A DNA stretch of 39,232 nt from Candidatus Symbiopectobacterium sp. NZEC151 (GCF_025962655.1 NZ_JAGFPE010000012.1:1-39232), one strand, 5' to 3'. Numbered from the stretch's first letter, positions 1 to 11,588 are shown. The notes: a model not told the origin generated them from the sequence alone. Made by a program: numbers and translations.

Positions 1-19
1 CCACATCTACCGTGGCGCG

Positions 20-55
20 GGAGGCGTATATTACGCTGCACCGCTGAAAAGTCAA
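20..55 (-). promoter_or_regulatory. rRNA operon promoter P2 (leftward)
   Basis: On the minus strand there is a -35 TTGACT (50-55), a 16-bp spacer and a -10 TAATAT (28-33), followed by a GC-rich discriminator. It lies about 120 bp downstream of P1, the usual P1-P2 distance. The A+T-rich stretch at about 57-78 could act as an UP element. Together with P1 it shows that a 16S rRNA gene should begin a few hundred bases beyond the left edge. Confidence 0.85.
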
Positions 56-138
56 CGTTAATTTTTCAATTTCGCGTTCGGCTTTCCTGTTTTACTTCTT
101 ACCGTTACCACAACCGCGTGTCGCTGTTGCCGTGTCAG

Positions 139-175
139 TGGAGGCGCAGTATAGGGATTTCCGCGCAGCCTGCAA
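139..175 (-). promoter_or_regulatory. rRNA operon promoter P1 (leftward)
   Basis: On the minus strand there is a -35 TTGCAG (170-175), a 16-bp spacer and a -10 TATACT (148-153). The GC-rich discriminator GCGCCTCC leads to a predicted +1 A at 139. The 16-bp spacer and the CTCCACTGACACGG context match enterobacterial rrn P1. An A+T-rich tract just upstream (about 176-200) is a good UP element. The rRNA genes lie outside the window to the left, back to back with purHD, as rrnE is in E. coli. Confidence 0.88.
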
Positions 176-251
176 TAGGTATTTTGAATAAAATTGACTG
201 TTTGCTGAATTCCACAGCAAAACCCCGCTTTATACCCACTTTTGCACAATG

Positions 252-260
252 TTATCCACA
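252..260 (+). promoter_or_regulatory. perfect DnaA box 9-mer
   Basis: TTATCCACA is an exact match to the high-affinity DnaA box. It lies between the rrn P1 promoter and the purH operator. A single 9-mer can arise by chance, so binding is a hypothesis. Confidence 0.4.
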
Positions 261-292
261 AATGAGATTCTCCCTAAAATTAGACGAGCATC

Positions 293-308
293 ACGCAAAC
301 GTTTTCGC
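293..308 (+). promoter_or_regulatory. PurR operator of purHD
   Basis: ACGCAAACGTTTTCGC matches the 16-bp PurR consensus, with the central palindrome CAAACGTTTT. It is followed directly by TACAAT (309-314), a likely purH -10 element, so bound PurR with hypoxanthine or guanine would block RNA polymerase. The -35 is poor. An alternative -10, TAAAAT, lies at 275-280. Confidence 0.88.
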
Positions 309-444
309 TACAATTCTCCCGCGCAAAATTACCGCACAAGAACAGAATAGGAATGCGGTTTTATCCAGATAAAGGATAAAAACAGCAAAACTGCATTCAT
401 ATACTGTTCTTTTATGCCTATCCAAAGCCAAGGGATACATCACC

Positions 445-2034
445 ATGTCACAACCTCGTCCTATCCGCCGCGCTTTACTCAGCGTTTCTGACAAAGCCGG
501 TATTGTCGAATTTGCTCAGGCGCTTTCTCAACGTGGCGTGGAGCTGCTATCCACTGGCGGTACTGCCCGCCTGTTGGCTGATGCGGGCTTACCCGTCACT
601 GAAGTGTCCGACTACACGGGCTTCCCAGAGATGATGGATGGTCGCGTTAAAACCCTGCACCCGAAAGTACACGGCGGGATCCTGGGTCGTCGCGGCACGG
701 ATGACGCCATCATGGCAGAACATGACATCAGCCCCATCGATATGGTGGTGGTAAACCTGTATCCCTTCGCGCAAACGGTGGCTCGCCCCGATTGCTCACT
801 GGCTGATGCCGTCGAGAATATCGATATTGGCGGCCCGACCATGGTGCGTTCCGCCGCCAAGAACCATAACGATGTCGCCATCGTAGTAAAAAGCAGTGAC
901 TACACTGACATCATCAATGAAATGGATGGCAATGCGCACTCTCTGACGTTGGAAACCCGCTTCAATCTGGCGATTAAAGCCTTTGAACATACCGCGGCCT
1001 ACGACAGCATGATCGCCAACTACTTTGGCACCATGGTTCCTCCTTACCACGGTGAGACAGAGAAGCCGGCCGGCCACTTCCCGCGTACGCTGAACCTGAA
1101 CTTCATCAAGAAGCAGGATATGCGTTACGGCGAGAACAGCCACCAGCAGGCCGCCTTCTATATAGAAGAGACGCTGAAAGAGGCCTCGGTTGCGACAGCA
1201 GAACAGTTGCAGGGCAAAGCGCTGTCTTACAACAACATTGCCGACACCGATGCGGCGTTGGAGTGCGTAAAAGAGTTCGCCGAACCGGCCTGCGTTATCG
1301 TGAAACACGCCAACCCCTGTGGCGTGGCTATTGGCGAGTCGATTCTGGCGGCCTACGAGCGCGCCTACAAAACCGACCCCACCTCTGCGTTTGGCGGCAT
1401 CATCGCGTTTAACCGCGAACTGGACGAAGCCACCGCGCAAGCGATCATCAGCCGTCAGTTTGTGGAAGTGATCATCGCCCCCTCAGCCAGTGCAGCGGCA
1501 TTGAAAGTGACAGCGGCAAAACAGAACGTGCGTGTCCTTACTTGCGGTCAGTGGCAGCAACGCGTTTCCGGGTTGGATTTCAAACGCGTCAACGGTGGCC
1601 TGCTGGTGCAGGACCGCGATCTGGGCATGGTTGATGCGAGTCAACTGCGCGTTGTCACTGAGCGTCAACCGACAGAAACCGAACTGCGCGATGCACTGTT
1701 CTGCTGGAAAGTCGCGAAGTTCGTCAAATCCAATGCCATCGTCTATGCCCGTGATAATATGACGGTCGGCATCGGTGCAGGACAAATGAGCCGCGTCTAT
1801 TCCGCAAAAATCGCGGGTATTAAAGCCGGTGACGAAGGATTGCAAGTTGAAGGCTCCGTGATGGCTTCCGATGCGTTCTTCCCGTTCCGTGACGGTATCG
1901 ATGCCGCCGCCGCCGTTGGCATTACCTGTGTGATTCAGCCGGGGGGTTCCATTCGTGATGACGAGGTTATCACCGCCGCCAACGAACACGGCATTGCCAT
2001 GATCTTCACCGACATGCGCCATTTCCGCCACTAA
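445..2034 (+). CDS. purH: bifunctional AICAR transformylase / IMP cyclohydrolase PurH
   Basis: PurH catalyses the last two steps of de novo purine synthesis in the cytosol: formylation of AICAR by 10-formyl-THF, then ring closure to IMP. The 529 aa equal the E. coli length. The N-terminal MGS-like cyclohydrolase domain (about 1-200) has STGGTARLL and the [16 protein letters not shown] block. The transformylase domain has RYGENSHQ (227-234) and KHANPCGVA (287-295), which carries the catalytic Lys-His pair. The start ATG has AAGGGA about 10 nt upstream. It is the first gene of the purHD operon; purD follows after 17 bp. Control is expected through the PurR box at 293-308. Confidence 0.98.
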   Translation: MSQPRPIRRALLSVSDKAGIVEFAQALSQRGVELLSTGGTARLLADAGLPVTEVSDYTGFPEMMDGRVKTLHPKVHGGILGRRGTDDAIMAEHDISPIDMVVVNLYPFAQTVARPDCSLADAVENIDIGGPTMVRSAAKNHNDVAIVVKSSDYTDIINEMDGNAHSLTLETRFNLAIKAFEHTAAYDSMIANYFGTMVPPYHGETEKPAGHFPRTLNLNFIKKQDMRYGENSHQQAAFYIEETLKEASVATAEQLQGKALSYNNIADTDAALECVKEFAEPACVIVKHANPCGVAIGESILAAYERAYKTDPTSAFGGIIAFNRELDEATAQAIISRQFVEVIIAPSASAAALKVTAAKQNVRVLTCGQWQQRVSGLDFKRVNGGLLVQDRDLGMVDASQLRVVTERQPTETELRDALFCWKVAKFVKSNAIVYARDNMTVGIGAGQMSRVYSAKIAGIKAGDEGLQVEGSVMASDAFFPFRDGIDAAAAVGITCVIQPGGSIRDDEVITAANEHGIAMIFTDMRHFRH

Positions 2035-2051
2035 TTCAGGATATGACACAG

Positions 2052-3341
2052 ATGAACATTTTAATCATTGGTAATGGCGGGCGCGAACACGCGCTGGCGT
2101 GGAAAGCCGCCCAGTCGCCGCTGGCAGATAATGTGTATGTCGCGCCCGGTAATGCGGGTACGGCACGCGAACCTGCGCTGCACAACGTGGCGATCTCCGC
2201 TACCGATATTCCGGCGCTGGTTGCTTTTGCCCAGGAAAAACAGATTGGTTTAACCATCGTCGGTCCGGAAGCACCGCTGGTGATTGGCGTGGTTGATGCT
2301 TTCCGCGCCGCGGGCCTGACGATTTTTGGCCCAACGCAGGCCGCAGCGCAGTTGGAAGGTTCCAAGGCCTTTACCAAAGATTTCCTGGCGCGTCAGCAGA
2401 TCCCCACCGCGTTCTATCAGAATTTCACCGAGGTTGAGCCTGCACTGGCCTATGTGCGCAAGCACGGCGCGCCTATCGTTGTAAAGGCTGACGGCCTGGC
2501 GGCGGGCAAAGGCGTTATCGTTGCCATGACGCAGGAAGAAGCGGAAAACGCGGTTCAGGATATGCTGGCGGGCAATGCATTTGGCGATGCCGGACACCGC
2601 ATCGTCATCGAAGAGTTTCTGGAAGGGGAAGAGGCCAGCTTTATCGTCATGGTCGATGGCGATAACGTATTGCCCATGGCCACCAGCCAGGACCACAAAC
2701 GTGTGGGCGATAAAGACACCGGCCCGAACACCGGCGGTATGGGCGCATACTCTCCTGCCCCGGTGGTGACCGATGAGATTCACCAGCGCGTGATGGATCA
2801 GGTGATTTGGCCGACAGTGCGCGGCATGAAGGCGGAAGGAAATACCTACACCGGCTTCCTGTATGCCGGGTTGATGATCGATGACGCGGGCCAACCGAAG
2901 GTGATCGAATTCAACTGCCGTTTTGGCGATCCGGAAACGCAACCGATCATGATGCGCCTGCGCTCCGATCTGGTGGAGATGTGTCTGGCGGGCTGTGAAG
3001 GCAAACTGGATCAGACAACGTCGGTCTGGGATGAGCGCCCGGCGTTAGGCGTGGTGATCGCGGCGGGCGGTTACCCCGGCGACTACGCTTCCGGCGATGT
3101 CATCAGCGGCTTACCGCAGCAAGAAGCGGAAGACAGCAAGGTGTTCCAGGCTGGCACCGCACTGCGTGGCGATGACGTAGTGACCAGCGGTGGACGCGTG
3201 CTGTGCGTGACCGCCTTGGGTCGCACTGTCGCACTGGCGCAGCAGAACGCGTATCAGGTTGCCAAAGATATCCGCTGGAACGGCAGTTTCTACCGCAATG
3301 ATATCGGCTATCGCGCTATTGCTCGTGAGCAGAAGCAGTAA
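2052..3341 (+). CDS. purD: phosphoribosylamine-glycine ligase PurD (GAR synthetase)
   Basis: PurD is the ATP-grasp enzyme that joins glycine to 5-phosphoribosylamine, the second step of purine synthesis. The N-terminal Rossmann-like segment reads ILIIGNGGREHALAWK. The ATP-grasp core includes VVKADGLAAGKGV, the NTGGMGAYSPAP loop and the metal-binding EFNCRFGDPETQ. The ATG at 2052 gives 429 aa, the usual length. An in-frame ATG at 2043 lies only 1-2 nt after the AGGA Shine-Dalgarno and would add three residues absent in relatives, so 2052 is preferred. The gene is cotranscribed with purH. Confidence 0.97.
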   Translation: MNILIIGNGGREHALAWKAAQSPLADNVYVAPGNAGTAREPALHNVAISATDIPALVAFAQEKQIGLTIVGPEAPLVIGVVDAFRAAGLTIFGPTQAAAQLEGSKAFTKDFLARQQIPTAFYQNFTEVEPALAYVRKHGAPIVVKADGLAAGKGVIVAMTQEEAENAVQDMLAGNAFGDAGHRIVIEEFLEGEEASFIVMVDGDNVLPMATSQDHKRVGDKDTGPNTGGMGAYSPAPVVTDEIHQRVMDQVIWPTVRGMKAEGNTYTGFLYAGLMIDDAGQPKVIEFNCRFGDPETQPIMMRLRSDLVEMCLAGCEGKLDQTTSVWDERPALGVVIAAGGYPGDYASGDVISGLPQQEAEDSKVFQAGTALRGDDVVTSGGRVLCVTALGRTVALAQQNAYQVAKDIRWNGSFYRNDIGYRAIAREQKQ

Positions 3342-3352
3342 TGATAGGTAGT

Positions 3353-3448
3353 TCGTCGTCCTCGGCGTAGGCCGGGGACCTCTGATAGGAAGAACGCCCC
3401 TCGTCGTCCTCGGCGAAAGCCGGGGACCCCTGACAGAAAGAACGCGTT
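3353..3448 (+). repeat. tandem 48-bp palindromic repeat (two copies)
   Basis: Two copies (3353-3400 and 3401-3448) share TCGTCGTCCTCGGCG, then three variable bases, then GCCGGGGACC and a similar tail ending in AAGAACGC. Each can fold as GTCCTCGGC / GCCGGGGAC with one wobble pair. They look like dispersed REP-type or intergenic mosaic elements. No transposase is nearby. Confidence 0.8.
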
Positions 3449-3461
3449 AAGCCTGTAGGAG

Positions 3462-3481
3462 ATTCCCGCCTGTGCGGGAAT
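3462..3481. repeat. perfect hairpin after purD
   Basis: ATTCCCGC (3462-3469), a 4-nt loop, and GCGGGAAT (3474-3481). Degenerate copies of the right arm (GCGGGAATGGCAG, GTGGGAATGACGG) follow to 3523. There is no T-run, so it is probably a repeat element rather than an intrinsic terminator, though it may protect purHD mRNA ends. Confidence 0.6.
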
Positions 3482-3537
3482 GACAGGTAGTGGGCGGGAA
3501 TGGCAGAGGTTTGTGGGAATGACGGATGGATTTCACC

Positions 3538-4257
3538 CTACTCACTGGCAAAGGGCTTCCACTGACACAAATCTTCCTCAGCGACCAGCAGCAGTTGCGT
3601 TCCCGCAGGGGCATCCAACCACGCCACGCGCTGCGTGACGTCAGGACGATGCTGTCGCTGTTCCGCAATCCATCTCAGCGAGAGCCTATCAAAATCAGGG
3701 CTGACATTTTGCCCCTCACAAGTCAGCACGCGATTGCCCTGTAGCATCCCCTGACGCAGTTTCACACTGCCAGTGCGCAACACCTCGCTGAGTTCCAGCA
3801 CCCGCTTGGCATCAAACTGAAACAGCGCAATCTCGTCTTCAGAAACGCTTTCACGCCGATCGTCGAGTTGCCGTTGCATAAAGCTCACTGTCCCGTCGTC
3901 AGCAAAACGAAGATGGAGACTTTCAGGATGGGCACCGCGATAACTGCGCTTTATTTCACGCAGGTGGTCCTGAACAAACAGGTAGCGCGTTTCCACCCCG
4001 TGGCGATCGGGCCACAGGTTATCATCCTGCAACGCATTGGAGAGCGTCACCAACTGCGTGCTGTTCTGTTGGCTGTCATCCTTGCGCCACACGCGCACCA
4101 CCGCACGATCGCCAACATAGCCGGTGGCGAAGGTCGTTGGCGGTGGCGAATGGCTGGAACAGGCAGTGAGCAATCCGGCAAGAGCCACCGTGCCCAACCT
4201 GCGCCACAAAAGCAAAAGGGGCGCTAACGCCCCTTTGCTTGAATCCTTCACTGACAT
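3538..4257 (-). CDS. yjaH: YjaH-like lipoprotein (DUF1481)
   Basis: This envelope protein of unknown function resembles the E. coli gene next to hupA. With the ATG at 4257 it has 239 aa. A hydrophobic stretch (about 12-31, interrupted by WRR) ends in the lipobox LTAC, with Cys33 as the lipidation site; a low-complexity SSHSPPPTT linker follows. The globular remainder has no recognisable catalytic motif. The start is uncertain. The ATG has no clear Shine-Dalgarno and lies 4 nt after the hupA stop, and the hupA terminator hairpin falls inside codons 6-18. Translation may be coupled to hupA, or a later non-ATG start (TTG around residues 15-21) may be used. Confidence 0.85.
   Translation of the reverse strand: MSVKDSSKGALAPLLLLWRRLGTVALAGLLTACSSHSPPPTTFATGYVGDRAVVRVWRKDDSQQNSTQLVTLSNALQDDNLWPDRHGVETRYLFVQDHLREIKRSYRGAHPESLHLRFADDGTVSFMQRQLDDRRESVSEDEIALFQFDAKRVLELSEVLRTGSVKLRQGMLQGNRVLTCEGQNVSPDFDRLSLRWIAEQRQHRPDVTQRVAWLDAPAGTQLLLVAEEDLCQWKPFASE
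4208..4240 (-). terminator. hupA rho-independent terminator, inside the yjaH 5' end
   Basis: On the minus strand AAAGGGGCG, a TTAG loop and CGCCCCTTT are followed by TTTTGCTTTT. The stem is strong, GC-rich and followed by a U-rich tail. It lies 22-54 bases after the hupA stop and within the first codons of yjaH as called. Confidence 0.85.
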
Positions 4258-4261
4258 TCGC

Positions 4262-4534
4262 TTATTTAACAGCGTCTTTCAGTGCTTTGCCCGCGACAAA
4301 TGCCGGGACATTCGCCGCAGCGATTTTGATTTCTTTACCCGTTTGCGGGTTGCGGCCAGTGCGCTCGTTACGATGGTTCACTTTAAACGTACCAAAACCC
4401 ACTAATTGTACTGCATCGCCTGCTTTCAGAGACTCAGTTACCGCGGCCAGAGTGGCTTCTAACGCTGTTTTAGCCTGAGCCTTGGACAGGTCAGCTTTGT
4501 CTGCAATCACATCAATCAGTTGAGTCTTATTCAT
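4262..4534 (-). CDS. hupA: DNA-binding protein HU-alpha
   Basis: HU-alpha is the nucleoid-associated protein that bends DNA as an HU-alpha2 or HU-alpha/beta dimer. Its 90 aa equal the E. coli length. It starts [20 protein letters not shown] and has the [24 protein letters not shown]-binding arm (about 46-66) with the intercalating proline in NPQTG. The start has a clear AAGGA (complement at 4541-4546) 6-7 nt upstream. It is followed by its own terminator and then yjaH. Confidence 0.98.
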   Translation of the reverse strand: MNKTQLIDVIADKADLSKAQAKTALEATLAAVTESLKAGDAVQLVGFGTFKVNHRNERTGRNPQTGKEIKIAAANVPAFVAGKALKDAVK

Positions 4535-4636
4535 AAGTTATCCTTACAGTGTGTTTATCGCTTGCTTAGCATCGAGTGCGACGGATATGCTCAAAAGCAC
4601 TCTCCTGCATACACGCACCGACAGCCACTTTTTTTA

Positions 4637-4667
4637 CGCCCCCCAAATGTAGACCAGACAGGGGGCG
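4637..4667. repeat. GC-rich inverted repeat upstream of hupA
   Basis: CGCCCCC (4637-4643) and GGGGGCG (4661-4667) are separated by 17 nt, in the yjaG-hupA gap. No T-run follows on the yjaG/hupA transcript; A-residues follow instead. It could be a yjaG mRNA end or a protein site. Confidence 0.4.
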
Positions 4668-4720
4668 GATGTGAAGCCCTTCAACTTGTCATTTAGGGCC
4701 TTAAATCACGTTTTATCGCC

Positions 4721-5311
4721 TTATTGACCTAAATTTATGCCAATATTGCTGCTCCCCGCTTCCCGCAGGTCGGCACGCAGCCCTTTAATCAATTCCAAAT
4801 CACGCTCTTCACACGCCGCCAGCAACCGAAAAATCTCCCACTGAATGTCCCATTCTTCTTCGATCGCGGGCAGCGTGTAGAGTTCTTCGTCCGTCATTTC
4901 ACGGCCGGCTTGCGTCATTTCCAGCATCGCTACCGTGCGAATGGAGGTCTCGCTAATGGCAATCGCATGCTCGAGCGTGGCACCACTCAGTTGCGAATGC
5001 AGCAGTTCACCCAATGCAATGCACGCGTCAATGGCCGGATAGACACCGTATAAATCGTAATCATCGGCGGAGGGAATGGCGTCCTCCCATTTCTCCAACT
5101 GGCTGTCGAAATTGACCTTGGCCTCTTTCACCACCAGCACTTCCCACACCAGGTCGAGGATGCGGCGATACAGTTGCGCATCACCAAACTCGGTCTGGCG
5201 ACAAAATTCATAATAGTTCGGATACATCCGCTCGCAAAGGCAAGCCATAAAAGTCACGTGCTGCCAGCTTTCCAGCTTCTCCAGCCGCAGGTGAATCGGA
5301 TTACGTAACAT
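4721..5311 (-). CDS. yjaG: YjaG family protein (DUF416)
   Basis: This cytosolic protein of unknown function has 196 aa, the same length as E. coli YjaG. The acidic, all-helical sequence carries the characteristic ESWQHVTFMACLCERMYPNY segment near the N-terminus and IEEEWDIQWEI near 150. There is no signal peptide or membrane segment. It is the last gene of the leftward nudC-hemE-nfi-yjaG run, 95 bp after nfi, the same neighbours as in E. coli. The start has only a weak ribosome site. Confidence 0.92.
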   Translation of the reverse strand: MLRNPIHLRLEKLESWQHVTFMACLCERMYPNYYEFCRQTEFGDAQLYRRILDLVWEVLVVKEAKVNFDSQLEKWEDAIPSADDYDLYGVYPAIDACIALGELLHSQLSGATLEHAIAISETSIRTVAMLEMTQAGREMTDEELYTLPAIEEEWDIQWEIFRLLAACEERDLELIKGLRADLREAGSSNIGINLGQ

Positions 5312-5406
5312 CGTCGACGCTCATTATTTTTAATGGCAGGCAGTGTACCTGAAAATTTTGCCTTGCCCTATGCCTGAATTCTTAAACTTACCGCATCCCG
5401 CCTGCG

Positions 5407-6081
5407 TTACTGTGGATTTTCTCGCAGCCAGCGTTGAAAGGCCGGCCGCTGTGAGGCAACGGCGTCCGCCCAACGCGTAGGTTCGGGTAAACGGTAGCCC
5501 TGCTGGCAGCGTTTTACCCACATCAGTGCGCTGTTCAGGCTCACCCGATGGCCGGTGGAGATAAACAGCGGATTACAGCGCGCCTTGCTGCGCCACACCC
5601 AGCCAATCTGTTCGTCATGGTCCATCAGCGCGCTTTGGCTGCCGGGCGCATCAGAAAGCGGAGCAATCTGACCGCACAGCCGTTTTTTAGCCACGCCAAT
5701 GGTCGGGACATCCACCAATAACCCAAAATGGCTGGCAACGCCCAATCGCCTGGGGTGCGAAATGCCGTGACCGTCAACGAACAGCAACTCAGGCTTTTGC
5801 GCCAGTTGTTGCCAGGCAGCCAACAGGCCAGGACACTCACGAAAAGAGAGCAACCCCGGCACATAGGGCATGACCGTCGGGATACGGGCAATCTGGTACT
5901 CAACCAACTGAAGTGAAGGGTAGTGCAATATCGCGATCGCCGCACGCGTCACCGCGCCCTCTTGCTCGAATCCGACATCAGCCCCGCCGATAAACGTGGG
6001 CTCGACAAAGGGCAGGCTGTCAACACGCACAATGTCCTGCGCCCGCCGTTTCTGTTCCGCCTTCAATGCTTGCGTATCCAT
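5407..6081 (-). CDS. nfi: endonuclease V (deoxyinosine 3' endonuclease)
   Basis: This repair nuclease cuts the second phosphodiester bond 3' to deoxyinosine, starting alternative excision repair of deaminated adenine. Its 224 aa are near the E. coli length. The metal-binding acids are visible: Asp35 in GGADVGF, Glu82 in SFRE, Asp103 in [13 protein letters not shown]. The strand-separating wedge PYVPG is at 72-76 and the conserved GVAKKRL follows. It lies 41 bp downstream of hemE in the same direction and is probably cotranscribed. Confidence 0.97.
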   Translation of the reverse strand: MDTQALKAEQKRRAQDIVRVDSLPFVEPTFIGGADVGFEQEGAVTRAAIAILHYPSLQLVEYQIARIPTVMPYVPGLLSFRECPGLLAAWQQLAQKPELLFVDGHGISHPRRLGVASHFGLLVDVPTIGVAKKRLCGQIAPLSDAPGSQSALMDHDEQIGWVWRSKARCNPLFISTGHRVSLNSALMWVKRCQQGYRLPEPTRWADAVASQRPAFQRWLRENPQ

Positions 6082-6122
6082 CAGCCTACTCCTTAAGGCA
6101 CCTTCAATCCTGATGATGGCGA

Positions 6123-7187
6123 TTATTGATGGAACGGGCGCGACAACCGGTGCACCGCATCAACAAACGCACCGGCATGTTCCGGTGGCACATCCTGATG
6201 AATCCCGTGCCCCAAATTGAACACGTGACCCTCCCCCGGACCGAACGCGGTTAAAATCGTCTCAACCTCTTGCTCAATACGCGCTGGCGACGCATAGAGC
6301 ATTGAAGGGTCCATATTGCCTTGCAGCGCCACCGTGTCCCCAACCCGCGCGCGCGCCTCAGCAATATCCGTGGTCCAGTCCAGACCCAGCGCATCGCACC
6401 CCGTCGCAGCCATCGCTTCCAGCCATTGCCCGCCGCCTTTGGTAAACAGCGTTACCGGTACGCGCCGACCCTCATGCTCACGCAGCAGGCCATCCACGAT
6501 TTTGTGCATGTAGTGCAGTGAAAACTCACGGTAATCGCGACCGCTCAGCGCGCCGCCCCAGGTATCGAAAATCATCACCGATTGGGCACCGGCCTTGATC
6601 TGCGCATTGAGGTAGAGAATCACGCTGTCAGCCAGCTTATCCAGCAGCAGGTGGAGCGTCTGCGGCTCGGCAAACAGCATTTTCTTGATAACCGTAAACG
6701 CTTTACTGCTGCCGCCTTCCACCATATAGGTTGCCAGCGTCCAGGGACTGCCGGAAAAACCGATCAATGGCACCGCACCGGCCAGTTCGCGGCGAATGGT
6801 GCGAACCGCATCCATCACGTAGCCCAGTTCCTGCTCGGGATCGGGAATGGGCAAGCGCGCCACATCCGCAGCGGTTCGCACCGGATGGGCAAAACGCGGC
6901 CCTTCCCCGGTTTCAAAATAGAGCCCCAATCCCATGGCATCCGGCACGGTGAGAATATCGGAAAACAGGATGGCGGCATCCAGCGCATAGCGCCGAAGCG
7001 GTTGCAGCGTGACTTCGCAAGCCAGCTCTGGATTTTTGCACAGCGACATAAAATCACCGGCTTGAGCGCGCGTCGCTTTGTACTCCGGCAGATAGCGGCC
7101 GGCCTGGCGCATCATCCACACCGGCGTCACGTCAACGGGCTGGCGCAGTAGCGCGCGCAGATAGCGATCATTTTTCAGGTCTGGCAT
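6123..7187 (-). CDS. hemE: uroporphyrinogen decarboxylase HemE
   Basis: HemE removes the four acetate carboxyls of uroporphyrinogen III to give coproporphyrinogen III in haem synthesis. The 354 aa match the usual length. The signature [10 protein letters not shown] is at 27-36, and the substrate-binding Asp is in the [12 protein letters not shown] block. An upstream in-frame ATG at 7205 exists. The ATG at 7187 is preferred because AAAGGA lies 6-7 nt before it and the protein then starts [14 protein letters not shown], aligning with E. coli HemE. It follows nudC by about 80 bp. Confidence 0.97.
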   Translation of the reverse strand: MPDLKNDRYLRALLRQPVDVTPVWMMRQAGRYLPEYKATRAQAGDFMSLCKNPELACEVTLQPLRRYALDAAILFSDILTVPDAMGLGLYFETGEGPRFAHPVRTAADVARLPIPDPEQELGYVMDAVRTIRRELAGAVPLIGFSGSPWTLATYMVEGGSSKAFTVIKKMLFAEPQTLHLLLDKLADSVILYLNAQIKAGAQSVMIFDTWGGALSGRDYREFSLHYMHKIVDGLLREHEGRRVPVTLFTKGGGQWLEAMAATGCDALGLDWTTDIAEARARVGDTVALQGNMDPSMLYASPARIEQEVETILTAFGPGEGHVFNLGHGIHQDVPPEHAGAFVDAVHRLSRPFHQ

Positions 7188-7268
7188 GCGGTGTCCTTTT
7201 GTCATCCTGAGAGAGGGTCAAAACGCGATAACGAAACGAGTGGCGCGAAGTGTAGCACGCCAGCGGCG

Positions 7269-8042
7269 CTATTCCTGCCCATCGCGGCACAGTACCACGG
7301 TGTCTTCAATCAAACGTCGCGCGACCGTACCCGGCGGCGGGAGAATCGGCAGTTGATCGTAGCGGAACCAGCCCGCATCTCTGAGTTCTTTGGGATCGTG
7401 GCGCAGATCGCCGTCGGCATACTCGGCCATAAACGCCATCATCAGCGAATGCGGGAACGGCCACGGCTGCGAGCTGATGTAGCGCAGATTTTTAATACGA
7501 ATGTTGCTCTCTTCCATCACCTCGCGGGCAACCGCTTGCTCGAGCGTTTCGCCCACTTCCACGAACCCCGCCAGCACGGTATACATATTACCGCGGTGGC
7601 GTTGATGCTGCGCCAGCAAGATCTCCTCACCGCGCCGGATCGCCACGATCACGCACGGGGCGATTTGCGGGTAATAACGCTCTTTACACTGCGGGCACAA
7701 GCAGGCCAGTTCCGTTTTGCTGTGCACCATTTTCTGCCCGCAATAGCCGCAAAACTGATGCGAGCGATAGAATTCGACCAGTTGCACACCGCGCCCTGCC
7801 AGTTGAAACAGCGCCACGTCTTCATCCAGCAGTTGGCGCACGGAGTCCATCTGCGAGGTTTTCTGGTGACTGACCAACCACACGCACTCGCCCTGCCACT
7901 CCCCTATCTGGCGTCCAACAATGCCTTCCAATCCGCACTGCGCCGCCGTGCCATGCGGGAGTTTCCCTTCGGGCAGCCACACTTGATTATCATGGCTGAC
8001 CACCCACCATCCATGCTCATCACCTTTTAATGTTTGTTCCAT
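7269..8042 (-). CDS. nudC: NADH pyrophosphatase / RNA deNADding hydrolase NudC
   Basis: NudC hydrolyses NAD(H) to NMN(H) plus AMP and removes NAD caps from RNA 5' ends. The 257 aa equal the E. coli length when started at 8042. Four zinc cysteines are present (C98, C101, C116, C119). The Nudix box starts at Gly159, with the catalytic REVMEE at 173-178, and the NAD-specific SQPWPFPHS at 191-199. The last Gly of the Nudix consensus is Asn180 here. An upstream ATG at 8078 would add 12 unsupported residues. Neither start has a strong ribosome site. It diverges from rsd. Confidence 0.95.
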   Translation of the reverse strand: MEQTLKGDEHGWWVVSHDNQVWLPEGKLPHGTAAQCGLEGIVGRQIGEWQGECVWLVSHQKTSQMDSVRQLLDEDVALFQLAGRGVQLVEFYRSHQFCGYCGQKMVHSKTELACLCPQCKERYYPQIAPCVIVAIRRGEEILLAQHQRHRGNMYTVLAGFVEVGETLEQAVAREVMEESNIRIKNLRYISSQPWPFPHSLMMAFMAEYADGDLRHDPKELRDAGWFRYDQLPILPPPGTVARRLIEDTVVLCRDGQE

Positions 8043-8150
8043 ATCTTTTCTATTGCTCCACAGACACTTCACTGGCATTTTAACTGTCAGGGATATGGCA
8101 GAATTTCATCGTCACCGATTGTTCTTTCTTATCAATGCACGGAGTCAACA

Positions 8151-8615
8151 ATGTTAAACCAATTACAAAGTCTGACTGAGTACGTTGGTGGCAATAATGC
8201 GTTAATCGACCAATGGCTACAAGCGCGCAAGCAACTTCTGGTTGCCTATTACCATCTGGTCGGCATTAAGCCAAACAAAGATAAACACACCCCGCTCGAT
8301 GAGCAGGCCTTGGATGATTTTTGCCACAACCTTGTGGACTATCTTTCCGCCTGCCATTTCCATGTTTATGAGCGCATCCTGCAAGAGGCGGTTGCACTGA
8401 GCGATCAAAAGCTGGCGCAAACGCACCGTCTGGCGCTGGCGTTGCAGGCCAACACCCAATTCATTATGGATTTCTACGACAGTAGTCTGGCGACCGCCAT
8501 CGATCACGACAACTGCATTGAGTTTCAGCAAGCGCTGTCGAGCGTCGGCGAAGCCATGGCGGAACGCTTTGCACTGGAAGATCGCCTGATTCGTCTGGCG
8601 ATTGATAAAGAATAA
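8151..8615 (+). CDS. rsd: regulator of sigma D, Rsd
   Basis: This anti-sigma-70 protein accumulates in stationary phase, sequesters free sigma-70 and favours alternative sigmas. It also stimulates SpoT under carbon limitation in E. coli. The 154 aa begin MLNQLQSLTEYVGG and contain LVAYYHLVGIKP, LDDFCHNLVDYLSA and YDSSLATAIDHDN, all typical of Rsd. The ATG at 8151 has GGAG 6 nt upstream. The frame stays open upstream but without homology. The gene diverges from nudC and precedes the thi operon. Confidence 0.96.
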   Translation: MLNQLQSLTEYVGGNNALIDQWLQARKQLLVAYYHLVGIKPNKDKHTPLDEQALDDFCHNLVDYLSACHFHVYERILQEAVALSDQKLAQTHRLALALQANTQFIMDFYDSSLATAIDHDNCIEFQQALSSVGEAMAERFALEDRLIRLAIDKE

Positions 8616-8637
8616 CGCCATCGCCCCACCTTACATT

Positions 8638-8666
8638 TTGACAGTGTCTCTCAGACGTCCTAAAGT
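8638..8666 (+). promoter_or_regulatory. candidate thiC operon promoter
   Basis: A perfect -35 TTGACA (8638-8643), a 17-bp spacer and a -10-like TAAAGT (8661-8666). The start would be about 70 nt before the TPP aptamer. A weaker TTGCTT at 8703 nearer the riboswitch is the alternative. Confidence 0.45.
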
Positions 8667-8741
8667 GTTAGCGTTTTATTAACCTCATGGTAATGGGGTT
8701 ATTGCTTGGTAAACAGCCTCTGAGCTGACTATCGGGCGTAT

Positions 8742-8853
8742 CTTGTCGGAGTGCCTAGCGTGTTTATGTGATACATAAACCGCAGGCTGAGACCGTTTAT
8801 TCGGGATCCGCGGAACCTGATCAGGTTAAAACCTGCGAAGGGAACAAGAGTAA
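8742..8853 (+). promoter_or_regulatory. TPP riboswitch (thi box)
   Basis: The P1 stem pairs CTTGT (8742-8746) with ACAAG (8844-8848). The conserved core is GGAGTGCC...GGCTGAGACC, then GGGATCC...GGAACCTGATCAGGTTAA and ACCTGCGAAGGGAACAAG, nearly identical to E. coli thiC. An extra facultative P3a hairpin is present (8762-8780, 8-bp perfect stem). TPP binding should switch off thiCEFSGH through the following 135-nt leader. No obvious U-run terminator is seen, so control is probably on translation and/or Rho. Confidence 0.96.
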
Positions 8854-8931
8854 TCCACTCTGTTTTGTCACCGTTGTCATCGCCATGTTGTTACCGGCAT
8901 AGCGCGTAAAATCGGGGCAAGGCAACCATAA

Positions 8932-11580
<2,649 letters not shown>

Positions 11581-11588
<8 letters not shown>

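Noticed and set aside
796..1440. 214-codon open frame antisense to purH
   Set aside because: It is an antisense shadow of purH with no independent start signal.
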